Shown here: one piece after another, positions 6,655 to 14,630 of the stretch | Layout: the number at the start of each line of letters is the position of its first letter | Position numbering within the stretch: the first letter of the stretch is position 1 | Assembly (NCBI GenBank): GCA_002478145.1 | Contig: DLMI01000070.1 | Location: 1-19,436, forward strand | Length of the DNA stretch: 19,436 bases | Direction of reading: 5' to 3' | Origin: Acidobacteria bacterium UBA7540 | GTDB taxonomy: Bacteria > Acidobacteriota > Terriglobia > UBA7540 | Translations under genes and position numbers: made by a program | Notes under the pieces: model-generated | The model's input: only the letters and a program-made list of their open reading frames with translations | Database searches by the model: none | Told to the model about the DNA's origin: nothing

Positions 6655-7461
6655 ATGGGCAATCCGCCTGTCATCGAACTTCGCGAGGTCTCGCTGGCCT
6701 TCGATGAGAAGCAAGTTCTCTCCGGCATATCCTTCCACGTGGACCAGGGCGAGACGCTGTTCCTCCTCGGCGTCACGGGGACAGGAAAATCCGTGCTCCT
6801 CAAGCTGATCCTTGGCCTTATCAAACCGGATTCAGGCCAGGTGCTGGTGGAAGGACGGAATCTCTCGCCCCTTCCGGAGGAGCAGCTCGATACATTTCGG
6901 AGGCGAATGGGCATTGTTTTTCAGGAAGGAGCGCTCTTCGATTCGCTCTCGGTGTATGAGAATGTCGCCTACCGCTTACGAGAAGAGGGAGTCATCCAGG
7001 AAGAAGAGATCGAGCGGAGAGTCCGGGAAGTACTGCGGCTTGTGGAGATGGAGCAGGCCATCGATAAGATGCCGTCGGAACTTTCCGGCGGAATGCGCCG
7101 GCGTGTTTCCATCGCCCGCGCCATCATCAGCGGGCCCGCGATCATGCTTTATGATTCTCCCACCGCTGGACTTGATCCGGTCACCAGCCACACCATTAAC
7201 ATGCACATTGCGCAGTTGCGCGACGTGCAAGGCGTGACATCGCTGGTAGTCACGCACCGCCTCCAGGATGCTTATGTGCTCGCAAACTACGTCTTTTCGG
7301 AGCGAAAACAGGCGCTGGTCCCCGCTGGCGGCGTGAACCACGGAGGCTCTACAGCCCTTACTCGTTTCCTGCTGTTGCGGGATGGCGCGGTTTACTTTCA
7401 GGGAACTCCACAGGAATTGGCCGGCACGCATGATCCCTACCTGCTCAAGTATCTCGCCTGA
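6655..7461 (+). CDS. mlaF: MlaF-type ABC transporter ATPase with altered Walker B
   Basis: 268 residues, the cytoplasmic ATPase that drives the MlaE permease. Walker A is GVTGTGKS (39-46), the Q-loop glutamine is Q90 in VFQEGALFD, the signature is LSGGM (143-147) and the H-loop histidine is H201 in VVTHR. Walker B reads IMLYDSPTAGLDP: the residue after the Walker-B aspartate (D167), normally the catalytic glutamate, is Ser168. A segment at about 214-236 (RKQALVPAGGVNHGGSTALT) looks longer than in compact homologues. It follows mlaE by 113 bp, which holds no gene, and precedes mlaD by 63 bp. The start chosen is the ATG that gives the normal N-terminus; the ribosome site is weak. Confidence 0.95.
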   Translation: MGNPPVIELREVSLAFDEKQVLSGISFHVDQGETLFLLGVTGTGKSVLLKLILGLIKPDSGQVLVEGRNLSPLPEEQLDTFRRRMGIVFQEGALFDSLSVYENVAYRLREEGVIQEEEIERRVREVLRLVEMEQAIDKMPSELSGGMRRRVSIARAIISGPAIMLYDSPTAGLDPVTSHTINMHIAQLRDVQGVTSLVVTHRLQDAYVLANYVFSERKQALVPAGGVNHGGSTALTRFLLLRDGAVYFQGTPQELAGTHDPYLLKYLA

Positions 7462-7524
7462 GGGCGATTCTGCCAGCAACTTGGTCTACAATAGAAGGGT
7501 GACTTCCCTCGAAGGAGACAAACC

Positions 7525-8601
7525 ATGCCTCAACAGCAGCGACTAAAGTGGACCCAACTGCGTGTCGGTACAATGGTGATCATCGGCCTGGCAATCTTCG
7601 CATTAGGTATATTCTTCATTAGCGGGCAGGAGGGATTCTTCAGAAGGCGATATAAGCTGAAAGCCTACGTCACCGAGGCCGCAGGACTGCGCCAAGGCGC
7701 CCAGGTCAGCCTGGCCGGAGTCGCCGTGGGCAGCGTGGAACGGATAGAAATCTCACCCTACCCTGAGCGCGCGCGCGCCGTGGAGATTGTGATGCGCGTA
7801 GCGCGCGCCTACCAACACGAAATCCGCGCCGACTCGAGGGCAAGCATTGAGACCGTCGGACTGCTGGGCGACAGCTACGTGAATATTACGCGCGGAAGTC
7901 CTGGCCAGGAAGTGATTGCCGATGGCGGCGTGCTGATAACCTCCGAGGAAGCGGATGTCAAAAGGGTAGTTCAAAACGCCAATGACGTTTTCATCAACCT
8001 GCGCGTGTTGAGCGCCAAACTCAACGACATCTCGGGCCAGATCCAGTCGGGAAAAGGCTCGGCGGGAAAGCTCATCTACGATCAGACCCTCTACAACCGC
8101 CTGAATAAGACAGCCGACACCGTCGACCGGATGGTTACCCGCGTCGATCAGGGCCAGGGAACGCTCGGCAAACTCATGGCCGATGAGACCCTGTACAACA
8201 ACACCGTCGCCACCATTGACCGCCTGAATAAGGCGATCGACGACATGCAACACGGCCCGGGAAGTCTTGCCAAATTTATCTCTGACCCCTCGGTGTACAA
8301 TAACCTGGACCACCTGGTGACCCAGGCTAACTCGCTCGTCGATAACATCAGTCAGGGCCAGGGCACGCTGGGAAAGCTGGCGAAGGATCCCCAGCTCTAT
8401 AACCGCCTGAACGAAACATTCGACCATCTCAATGCCGTTTCAACACGAATGGACCAAGGCCAGGGCACGCTGGGAAAGCTTTCTACGGACACGACGCTCT
8501 ATAACAATCTGAGCCAGAGTTCAGAATCCTTAAGAGATTTCCTCACGGAATTCAAGAAGAACCCCAAGAAATATCTGACGGTGAGAGTGCATATCTTCTA
8601 A
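7525..8601 (+). CDS. mlaD: MlaD-type MCE-domain lipid transport protein with five C-terminal repeats
   Basis: 358 residues, longer than E. coli MlaD (about 180). A short cytoplasmic N-terminus leads to one membrane anchor (about 14-33, VGTMVIIGLAIFALGIFFI), then a periplasmic MCE domain (about 38-120, AGLRQGAQVSLAGVAVGSVERIEI through LLGDSYVNIT), which in the family forms hexameric rings that carry phospholipids. Residues 176-345 are five consecutive 34-residue repeats with the pattern GxGTLGKLxxDxxLYNxL followed by a helix. The ribosome site AAGGAGA is 6 bases before the ATG. It is last in the mlaE-mlaF-mlaD operon; no terminator is obvious. Confidence 0.95.
   Translation: MPQQQRLKWTQLRVGTMVIIGLAIFALGIFFISGQEGFFRRRYKLKAYVTEAAGLRQGAQVSLAGVAVGSVERIEISPYPERARAVEIVMRVARAYQHEIRADSRASIETVGLLGDSYVNITRGSPGQEVIADGGVLITSEEADVKRVVQNANDVFINLRVLSAKLNDISGQIQSGKGSAGKLIYDQTLYNRLNKTADTVDRMVTRVDQGQGTLGKLMADETLYNNTVATIDRLNKAIDDMQHGPGSLAKFISDPSVYNNLDHLVTQANSLVDNISQGQGTLGKLAKDPQLYNRLNETFDHLNAVSTRMDQGQGTLGKLSTDTTLYNNLSQSSESLRDFLTEFKKNPKKYLTVRVHIF
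8050..8559 (+). repeat. Five in-frame 102-bp repeats in mlaD
   Basis: Units start at 8050, 8152, 8254, 8356 and 8458, each 34 codons with no insertions. Units 2, 4 and 5 share the nucleotide core ggccaggg-acgct-gg. They differ enough to be old duplications, and the length stays constant. Confidence 0.85.
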
Positions 8602-8777
8602 CAGGACGGTGAAAAATGTGGGCTAGGAACTGGGGGCTGGAGCAATTTTGAATTTTGAATTGCTTCCTCGCCACTGCCTACGCCTTACTGCCTGCTTTTT
8701 GGAATCATGCCCTTAAAGTAATCGAAAAGCGCCTTGAGGCAAGTTCGGCGCTATGCTAACCTTTTGTTTGGACGCAG
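8602..8777. other. Intergenic region before tRNA-Leu
   Basis: It contains no gene. A tandem ttttgaattttgaa lies inside an inverted repeat (gcaatt/aattgc, 8642-8663), preceded by the word gaactgggggctgg. It ends with the tRNA promoter at 8734-8762. Confidence 0.6.
8734..8762 (+). promoter_or_regulatory. Probable tRNA-Leu promoter
   Basis: TTGAGG (8734-8739), 17 bp, TAACCT (8757-8762). A start near 8770 would leave a leader of a few bases before the mature 5' end at 8778. Confidence 0.4.
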
Positions 8778-8866
8778 GCTGGAGTGGCGGAATTGGCAGA
8801 CGCAGCAGACTCAAAATCTGCCGCCGGTCACCCGGCATGGGGGTTCAACTCCCCCCTCCAGCACCA
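8778..8866 (+). tRNA. tRNA-Leu (anticodon CAA)
   Basis: Acceptor arms gctggag (8778-8784) and ctccagc (8856-8862) pair fully, followed by discriminator A and an encoded CCA (8864-8866). The anticodon stem gcaga/tctgc encloses ctCAAaa, reading UUG. A long variable arm marks a class II tRNA, and the T arm is ggggg-ttcaact-ccccc (8839-8855). The 3' part is the presumed integration site of the element to its right. Confidence 0.96.
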
Positions 8867-8883
8867 ATTTCCGCCTTTTAGAT

Positions 8884-10014
8884 TCAATGAGATACAACCC
8901 GCTTTTCCCGCGTGTGCCCTAGGCGTGCCCGCCGCCGAATGGCCACGTCCCATGTCCTACGCACATCTGCTTCAAGCTGCTCCTGTCTGGAGCGGACCCA
9001 CGGGGCATAATGCCTCTCGGTAATTCGCACACTCTTGTGGCCAAGTAATACAGATACACGATCTATGGGCACACCAGCGAGCAGCAACTCGACCGCAAAT
9101 GTGTCGCGAAATCGGTGCGCGTGACCGTTCGGCACTTTGGCCAGGGCGAAGAGCCGGTGCAGCGGTCGCCACCAAATACTGCCGGCTAAGCCTTTGGTCG
9201 CGGATTTCCCTGTCCAGAAGTAGTATGGGCCATCCTCGGGGATTGCTGCGAGCGCATCGATTAGGACAGGGGGAAGAGGGCAGTTGACCGGCGTGCCGGT
9301 TTTTGCCGTATAGAGCAAGAGATTGTCTCCTGTGATGCGATCACGGGAGAGCTTAGCAGCATCAGTGAAGCGGAGCCCGCTGTAGCGCAGAAGAAGCACG
9401 AGCGCACGCAGTCGAACGGCGTTGCGTTTGTCCGGATATTCGTTGCACGCTTCTAGAACGCGGCCCATCTCCTCCTTGCTAAACGGCAGTGTCGGAGATT
9501 CCGTGATCATTGGTGGTTTGAGTTTCGCTGCGGGGTTTGAGTCCATCCAGTTGCTCTCGTACGCAAACCGAAAGAAAGCCCGCAGATGCTCGAGTTTTTT
9601 CTTCGCGGCTAGGTTCTTATTAAGCCAGGTGGCGCGAAAGTTCCTTGCCCAATCAAGATTGAAGTCCGAGATGAATACCAAACCGTGCTCGTCTGCGAAC
9701 GCTTTCAGTTGCCGGAAAAGAAGATCGTACTTGTACAGGGTGGCCTCGCGGAGATTTCGAGCTTTGGCGTCTTCAATGAACTTTTCCGTCGCTTCCTGAA
9801 TGGTAGTTGTCTTGCCCCCACCAGCGAACCCCTGAGCTTCCCACTCCCGGGCCTTTCGTTGGGCAACCTGCCAGTTACGAGTGCCCACGGGGCGTCGTAT
9901 GCGTGGGCCGTCGGTACGCCAGTCCATCCAGATTGGACACTGGCACTTGAGGTACTCGCGCCCCTTTTCTCGGTGTGGACAATCTTTGACATGGCGTCGC
10001 CAAAGGATGAGCAT
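8884..10014 (-). CDS. Tyrosine recombinase (integrase) of the tRNA-Leu element
   Basis: 376 residues. A cysteine-containing N-terminus (C12, C24, C26; DCPHREKG then KCQCPIW) resembles a small metal-binding knuckle. A SAM-like core-binding domain covers about 72-160, and the catalytic domain about 175-345. Catalytic residues are complete: R215 (YSGLRF), K238 (TAKTG), H300 and R303 (HRFRD), H326 (LLGHKS) and nucleophile Y336 (ERHYAPW). It catalyses site-specific integration and excision, and the stop codon 17 bp from the tRNA CCA end points to the tRNA-Leu 3' end as its attachment site. AGGAG lies 6 bases before the ATG. It follows the HTH gene at 10115 and is probably co-transcribed with it. 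Confidence 0.95.
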   Translation of the reverse strand: MLILWRRHVKDCPHREKGREYLKCQCPIWMDWRTDGPRIRRPVGTRNWQVAQRKAREWEAQGFAGGGKTTTIQEATEKFIEDAKARNLREATLYKYDLLFRQLKAFADEHGLVFISDFNLDWARNFRATWLNKNLAAKKKLEHLRAFFRFAYESNWMDSNPAAKLKPPMITESPTLPFSKEEMGRVLEACNEYPDKRNAVRLRALVLLLRYSGLRFTDAAKLSRDRITGDNLLLYTAKTGTPVNCPLPPVLIDALAAIPEDGPYYFWTGKSATKGLAGSIWWRPLHRLFALAKVPNGHAHRFRDTFAVELLLAGVPIDRVSVLLGHKSVRITERHYAPWVRSRQEQLEADVRRTWDVAIRRRARLGHTREKRVVSH

Positions 10015-10114
10015 TCGAAACTCCTGCGTTTGTTCTGCGTTTCATGTGGGCCTTCTTGACCGGCCTACTTGGTGCCTCGCATGTGCCCACGACCACCAAA
10101 CTTCTTCCACACCT

Positions 10115-10450
10115 CTAATGTTTCCCGTCCGATACCGCCTGCCCTTGTCGGGACATGTAGGCCCGCGCATTTTGTAGATCGTTAGTATTACTCAGCCTCC
10201 GATGGACCCGCTCCAATACGGACTCTGGTATGCGGAGGGTCGCATACCTGTTCCCGATCACCAAAACGCCCCGCTCTCGGCGAAAGAGGCGCCGCACAGA
10301 ATCCCGACTCAAGCTCCAAAGCTTTGCCACTTCACTGACGCTGTAATGCCGCTCGCCGTGAGGCATCAAAGACAACACCGAGGGCTGCAGGGTCGTTTGT
10401 CTCTCCCGCATTTCGGTTTGCCGTTCTTCAAGTGTGCTCAAATTTCCCAT
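10115..10450 (-). CDS. Excisionase-like / MerR-type HTH DNA-binding protein
   Basis: 111 residues. Residues 35-60 (RHYSVSEVAKLWSLSRDSVRRLF) are a winged helix-turn-helix of the excisionase/HTH_17 type, followed by a wing (GVLVIGNRYATLRIPESVLERV). The ATG at 10450 is chosen because GGAAGG lies 5 bases upstream; a TTG six codons earlier is also open. It sits 100 bp upstream of the integrase on the same strand, the usual place for a recombination directionality factor. It might instead regulate the integrase. Confidence 0.8.
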   Translation of the reverse strand: MGNLSTLEERQTEMRERQTTLQPSVLSLMPHGERHYSVSEVAKLWSLSRDSVRRLFRRERGVLVIGNRYATLRIPESVLERVHRRLSNTNDLQNARAYMSRQGQAVSDGKH

Positions 10451-11241
10451 GTTCACCTTCCACACCAACTGTCAAAAGCTCGCCAAGCCTTTGTCGGCAC
10501 TAAGACACCAACCGTTCTGTTCGACCGGCGCTGTGGTCCAGACGAGCTTAGTTCTGCAACGGAGAGTTTCGCCTCCACTTACACTGCCGGTACGAGTTGT
10601 TTCGATTTAGTGAAACCAGTGCTGGGCCTACAGAGGCTTGTTGCGCGTAATCCCCTGTCATCTACATAGAACAAGCTGTTCTACCTGTCAAACGGCCCAG
10701 TCCAGAATCCCTGTACGTAAGTTGGTTATTTGGGGAAGTAATTGGAAACGTGGGATTTGTGGGTCTATTGGGCAGACGCCACAGACACCCCGCGCGATTC
10801 GCACGCGGCACGTCGAAACGAATTCGATGCAACCACAACGTTGCTGCCGGAGACGACCAAAATCACCTGGTGCCAATGAGGACCCGTGACCGCGGGCGGC
10901 GGTGTGTCGGTCGTGTTTCGCTGTAGAAAACTGCGAAGTAAAGGCTTCGCAAGGAGATCCGCCAGATTAGAAACGCCTCACCGTTGCCAGCGAACGTGCC
11001 ACATCCTATAAGACCCGGCCCCTTTCCTCTTGCGGATGGGCCCAGAGGTAGTTGTTGTTAGCCGTGTGCAGCTTCGGGCGTCGGGCACCCACGCGAGTCT
11101 AGACGCGGTTCTCACAAGCGTCGACCCGTGAAAAAAAAGTGGCAACTGACATGGTCTCTCTTTGGTTACGGACATGGGCGCATCGACGGCTGCGCCGCCC
11201 AATGGCGATCTACGCTCTTGGGACGCACTGACGAACTTGCG
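10451..11241. other. 790-bp gene-free stretch inside the element
   Basis: No convincing gene on either strand. Two hairpins are visible: tgcgaag/cttcgca (10932-10938, 10945-10951, 6-base loop) and ggcgca/tgcgcc (11177-11182, 11191-11196). A minus-strand frame 10978-11202 ends in a basic stretch but lacks a ribosome site and a family. The segment may contain regulatory or transfer-origin sequences, but no iteron or nic-like motif is recognised. Confidence 0.45.
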
Positions 11242-12165
11242 TTAGGCCCCAGCGCCCGCCCCGGTCGACGGAGTGGCGGTTTCTGAGAATTCGGCTTGGC
11301 CTGGGTGTAGCAGGGAATCCATATTCGCCTTTAGTCGGACCAAGGCCGCCGCATGGAGCTGGGAGACCCGCGATGCGTCCACCTTCATACAGTCGGCAAT
11401 CTGTTTCATAGGCAACTCCTGCTGATAATAGTGGAGGGTAATGATTTGTCTTTCACGCTCCTTCAGGCTGGAAAGCGCGCGACCTAGAATCTCACACTGC
11501 TCACGACGGTAGCAGAAATCAAAGGGATCGGGATCGTCACCCGGAAGAAACGCTGGCTCAATCTGTCGGCTGACCGACCTGGAGGTCGGGCCCGCCGAAA
11601 GAGTGCGCGCGCTGAAGTCGAATCCCACGCTCTGAACCTCGTCGAGCGCCCTGTGCCATTGCGCCAGATTCATTTCCTGCGCCGCGGCCATCTCCTCGTC
11701 AGTGACCGGACGACCGAGCTTGACCTCCAGTTCGTGATAGAGCTTTTGGATTCTTTGGTTCTTGCGTCGTAAGTCCCGGGAGGCCGGATCGGCGGCACGG
11801 AGACCGTCCAAAATGCTTCCGCGAATCCGGTGCCGTGCGTAGGTCTCCAACCTCACCCGCTTGCTCGCGTCAAACTTGGTGACCGCATCGACCAGTCCCA
11901 GCACGCCGTCTGAGAACAGGTCATCCAGCTCCACACGGGCAGGCAGGCGTTTGCGGATCTTCAGAGCCACGCGCTTTACCAAGGGAAGCATATCAACCAA
12001 CAGCTTCTCCCTGTCTTGGAGGGCCTTTCCCTCGTGCCTTCTCCTGGGACGCAAAATCGGAGGAGTCAGGGGTCGGCGCGGTCGCGCCGGCGAGCGAGGG
12101 CGAAGATTGGCCACTGCCGTCAAGCTGCTCAGTTGCTGAAAAGTAGGACCGGATTGAGTTGCCAT
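11242..12165 (-). CDS. FliA/WhiG-type (sigma28-like) RNA polymerase sigma factor
   Basis: 307 residues from the ATG at 12165, preceded by GAAGG; a GTG five codons upstream is also open. A proline/arginine-rich N-terminal tail (about 1-50) is followed by sigma region 2 (about 54-125, LVDMLPLVKRVALKIRKRLP, ELDDLFSDGVLGLVDAV, RLETYARHRIRGSILDGLR), region 3 (about 128-180) and region 4 (about 240-295, LKERERQIITLHYYQQELPMKQIADCMKVDASRVSQLH). This is the FliA/WhiG branch of group 3 sigma factors. No flagellar gene is near. Its place between the integrase and the VWA/MoxR genes suggests it directs transcription of element genes. The acidic/Ala C-terminal tail has no known role. Confidence 0.92.
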   Translation of the reverse strand: MATQSGPTFQQLSSLTAVANLRPRSPARPRRPLTPPILRPRRRHEGKALQDREKLLVDMLPLVKRVALKIRKRLPARVELDDLFSDGVLGLVDAVTKFDASKRVRLETYARHRIRGSILDGLRAADPASRDLRRKNQRIQKLYHELEVKLGRPVTDEEMAAAQEMNLAQWHRALDEVQSVGFDFSARTLSAGPTSRSVSRQIEPAFLPGDDPDPFDFCYRREQCEILGRALSSLKERERQIITLHYYQQELPMKQIADCMKVDASRVSQLHAAALVRLKANMDSLLHPGQAEFSETATPSTGAGAGA

Positions 12166-12411
12166 AGAACCCTTCGTCACTCTGGAATAGACCCATAAAG
12201 GTCAGCGCCTTTCGACCTTGGGCTACGTTGCTGATGTCCGCAGGCAATACTTCAACGGCAGCGTGGAGGCTGTGGCTCCGCGCTCCATCCACGTTTCCGG
12301 CCTTTGGGGAGGTTCTTCTCAGGCGGGTTGTGCTATGGCAATGGCAGGATGACTATGATGACGAGTTCGGAATGAAAACACTCGCGGCGGGATCGTTCAA
12401 GGCACATTGCT

Positions 12412-13707
12412 TTATTCAAGGTCAATCCGGACCGTATCCCCGAAACGCGCAGTTCGACGGGAATCGGTTACCCAAAGCACCGGATATTCCGGCGCCTCCG
12501 GATACGAATCACAACACAAATCGGTGAGATAGATAAGGCAGGCCGGCGCGAGGTCCTTTTCAGTGACCCACTCGAAAACCGGGCAGAAGTCTGTGCCTCC
12601 ACCGCCTTTGGGTTCGAGTTGCACCGGTTCCGACGCTCTGAACTCTTGAGCGGACTGAACTGCTGCATCGCAATACACCACGTGTATGGCTTCCGGCTGC
12701 GCCTCCTCGGAGATGGCCGAGATTTCACCAGCAAATTGTTCCAGCTCGAGTCTTCCGATCGAGCCGGAGGTGTCCACCGCAATCACGATCTCGCCCAATC
12801 CCCGGCGCTCGATTGAGGGCAAGTACAGGCCCGATGCGATGTACCTCCGATTGGGTGGGGTCCAGCGATAATCAGAGGGCGTAGTGGCGGCCACAAAATC
12901 ACGCAGGATCGCGCGCCAATCCTGCATGGATTGGCGGCTTTCGCTAAGCGGCCTCTCGATCCCGGCAGGTTCGTGTCCCCACGCCTTGGCCGACCGCTGG
13001 GCCTGCTCCGCGGCGACGCCCCACTCGTGCTCCTGGCGACGCTTCTCGGCGGGTGAAGCCGTATGACCGTGCTCATCGGTCGCGTCCTGGACCTCGCCGA
13101 ACCCTCCGGGCCGCATCGATGCAGGCCGCGCGGCTTCACCCGTCGTCCGCCCGCGCTGGTCTGAAATTGGCTGGTGAGAGGCGTCTGGCTTCGGATTGGA
13201 GGGCGCAGTGCCGTCTGTCCCTTGCGGACCCGTAGCCATCCCACCGCCGGCATTCGTCTGCTGCTGCGGCGGCTTCGCTGCTCCGTTCCCCTCGCTTGTT
13301 CTCCGTAGCAACCGGGCATAGATTTCTTCGGCGCTCAAGTTGTTGAACGAAGGATCGATCAGCGCCCCAGCGGGCAGCACGAAACCGTTTCCGATCAGAA
13401 TAGGGTTGATGGCGAAGTCCGCGGCTTCATTCCAAAGCTCCGGATCGCGTTCGCCGCGGCGGCACTGGTGCCCCAGCGCGCAGTGCAGGACTTCGTGGGC
13501 GAGCGTTCCCTCGAGTTCTGCTGGCTTGAGTTCATCCACGAAGGCTGGGTTATAGACAATCCGCGAGCCGTCAGTCGCCATCGTTGGCAGAGTTCCGGGT
13601 ATCAGTTTCAGCCTCAAGCTGAGCGTGCCAAAGAAAGGCTGCTTCAACAGGAGCTGAACGCGTGCCCGAGTTAGCTTTTGTGCCGGGGTGGTGTGAGAAG
13701 GCTTCAC
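12412..13707 (-). CDS. VWA-domain protein with N-terminal DUF2201-type metallopeptidase domain
   Basis: 431 residues from the GTG at 13707. Residues 10-135 form a putative metallopeptidase domain with the zinc motif HEVLHCALGH (H71, E72, H75) and the following RDPELWNEAADFAIN. Residues about 138-260 are a Gly/Pro/Thr/Gln-rich linker. Residues 305-425 are a VWA-like domain with the MIDAS residues DTSGS (D312, S314, S316), T372 (GGGTDF) and D396 (YLTDLC). VWA proteins of this type work with MoxR ATPases as metal-dependent assembly or remodelling factors. The start is fixed by a 4-bp overlap (GTGA) with the stop of the upstream gene and by GGAGGG before it; an ATG 22 codons earlier lies inside the upstream gene. 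Confidence 0.9.
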   Translation of the reverse strand: MKPSHTTPAQKLTRARVQLLLKQPFFGTLSLRLKLIPGTLPTMATDGSRIVYNPAFVDELKPAELEGTLAHEVLHCALGHQCRRGERDPELWNEAADFAINPILIGNGFVLPAGALIDPSFNNLSAEEIYARLLRRTSEGNGAAKPPQQQTNAGGGMATGPQGTDGTAPSNPKPDASHQPISDQRGRTTGEAARPASMRPGGFGEVQDATDEHGHTASPAEKRRQEHEWGVAAEQAQRSAKAWGHEPAGIERPLSESRQSMQDWRAILRDFVAATTPSDYRWTPPNRRYIASGLYLPSIERRGLGEIVIAVDTSGSIGRLELEQFAGEISAISEEAQPEAIHVVYCDAAVQSAQEFRASEPVQLEPKGGGGTDFCPVFEWVTEKDLAPACLIYLTDLCCDSYPEAPEYPVLWVTDSRRTARFGDTVRIDLE

Positions 13708-14630
13708 GCCGCCCTCCCTTCGTCTGGCGCAGGGACCGAATAGCCAGCCATATACGCGGCCATGCGGTCGCAAATCGCTGTGGCTGCCTTCGCGGTCTCG
13801 CTACGAACCGACTCCGACTTCCGCAGCTCTTGGGGATCGACTAGCAGTGAGGCGCGCACCTGGGCAGCTAGCCGTTCCAGTTCCGGGTCTCCCGTGACGT
13901 TCAGCTTGGGCAAAACATCGACGAGTTTCACCAGGTTTGTGACGACGGAATCGCGGAAGGGATGTTCAACCCCCTCCCCCGTCACTTTGTAGGCTTGGAG
14001 GCGTTCGGCCAGGTGACTGACAGCCTCGTACAGCCGCTGCCAAAGCTCACGACTCGCGACCTGAAGCGATGCCTCGACGGCGGCGGTGATCTGACGCTTG
14101 ATTCGCTCTTTCTCCTCGTCGCCCAGTGTGACTCGGAAGTCGCCTGCATCCGGCAGAGGCATCACTTTGGTTTCGAAAGAGAACTTGGAACGGAGTTCTT
14201 CGGGAGCCGGATAATCCTCCGAACGGAACAGACCGCCCAGTCGTACCCTGGCCTCCTCCACAAGCAGTCCGAACTGCTGGGTCAAGGTATCGATGGCTGG
14301 TGTGAACTGGTTCGATAGCTGCCGCATTCTCTCCGTGTGGTCCATATACGCTGCGGCTGGGAGCACGCGATAGCCGTTATCGTCCCAGGGCAGGGTCATG
14401 AAGTAGTGATCCTGACGGGCCTCGCTCACGATCTTTTGGACCTCGGCGAGGGCTGCCTTGGGGAGAAGCACCTTGTGATACCGGCCGGCATCGGGCTGCG
14501 CACCGTGGCGCTGCGCAATTTCCTCGGATGCTTCGCGGTCGTGTTTCCGCGCCGACCACATGCTGATCGAAAGCGAGCACAGCATGGCTCGGGAACACAG
14601 CGACGGTTCTGCGACCGAGATCGAGTTCAT
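13704..14630 (-). CDS. DUF3150-like protein, partner of MoxR and VWA genes
   Basis: 308 residues, largely helical by composition with an all-soluble profile. The segment LCSLSISMWSARKHDREASE at the N-terminus and the position between MoxR and VWA/metallopeptidase genes resemble DUF3150 proteins, which recur in this gene trio on mobile elements. The assignment rests on context and overall look, not on a catalytic motif. The ATG at 14630 has AAAGGAGA upstream. Its stop overlaps the start of the VWA gene, implying translational coupling and a fixed protein ratio. Function is unknown. Confidence 0.75.
   Translation of the reverse strand: MNSISVAEPSLCSRAMLCSLSISMWSARKHDREASEEIAQRHGAQPDAGRYHKVLLPKAALAEVQKIVSEARQDHYFMTLPWDDNGYRVLPAAAYMDHTERMRQLSNQFTPAIDTLTQQFGLLVEEARVRLGGLFRSEDYPAPEELRSKFSFETKVMPLPDAGDFRVTLGDEEKERIKRQITAAVEASLQVASRELWQRLYEAVSHLAERLQAYKVTGEGVEHPFRDSVVTNLVKLVDVLPKLNVTGDPELERLAAQVRASLLVDPQELRKSESVRSETAKAATAICDRMAAYMAGYSVPAPDEGRAA

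Noticed and set aside
7753..8427. 224-codon open frame antisense to mlaD
   Set aside because: It mirrors the repetitive mlaD tail; the openness follows from codon bias and the 102-bp repeats, and mlaD has clear domains and a ribosome site.
8050..8559. CRISPR-like regular spacing
   Set aside because: The 102-bp units are whole coding repeats diverged along their length, in frame, with no conserved repeat/variable spacer pattern.
10479..10484. TTGACA on the minus strand ahead of the excisionase-like gene
   Set aside because: It is too close to the ATG (about 30 bases): its -10 box would fall at the start codon.
10978..11202. 74-codon minus-strand frame upstream of the excisionase/integrase region
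   Set aside because: The basic C-terminus looks faintly protein-like, but there is no ribosome site or family and the composition is close to the surrounding non-coding DNA.
13964..13980. gttcaaccccctccccc as a possible attR (resembles the tRNA T arm)
   Set aside because: It lies inside the DUF3150-like coding sequence, matches only partly, and lacks the acceptor-stem sequence and CCA.
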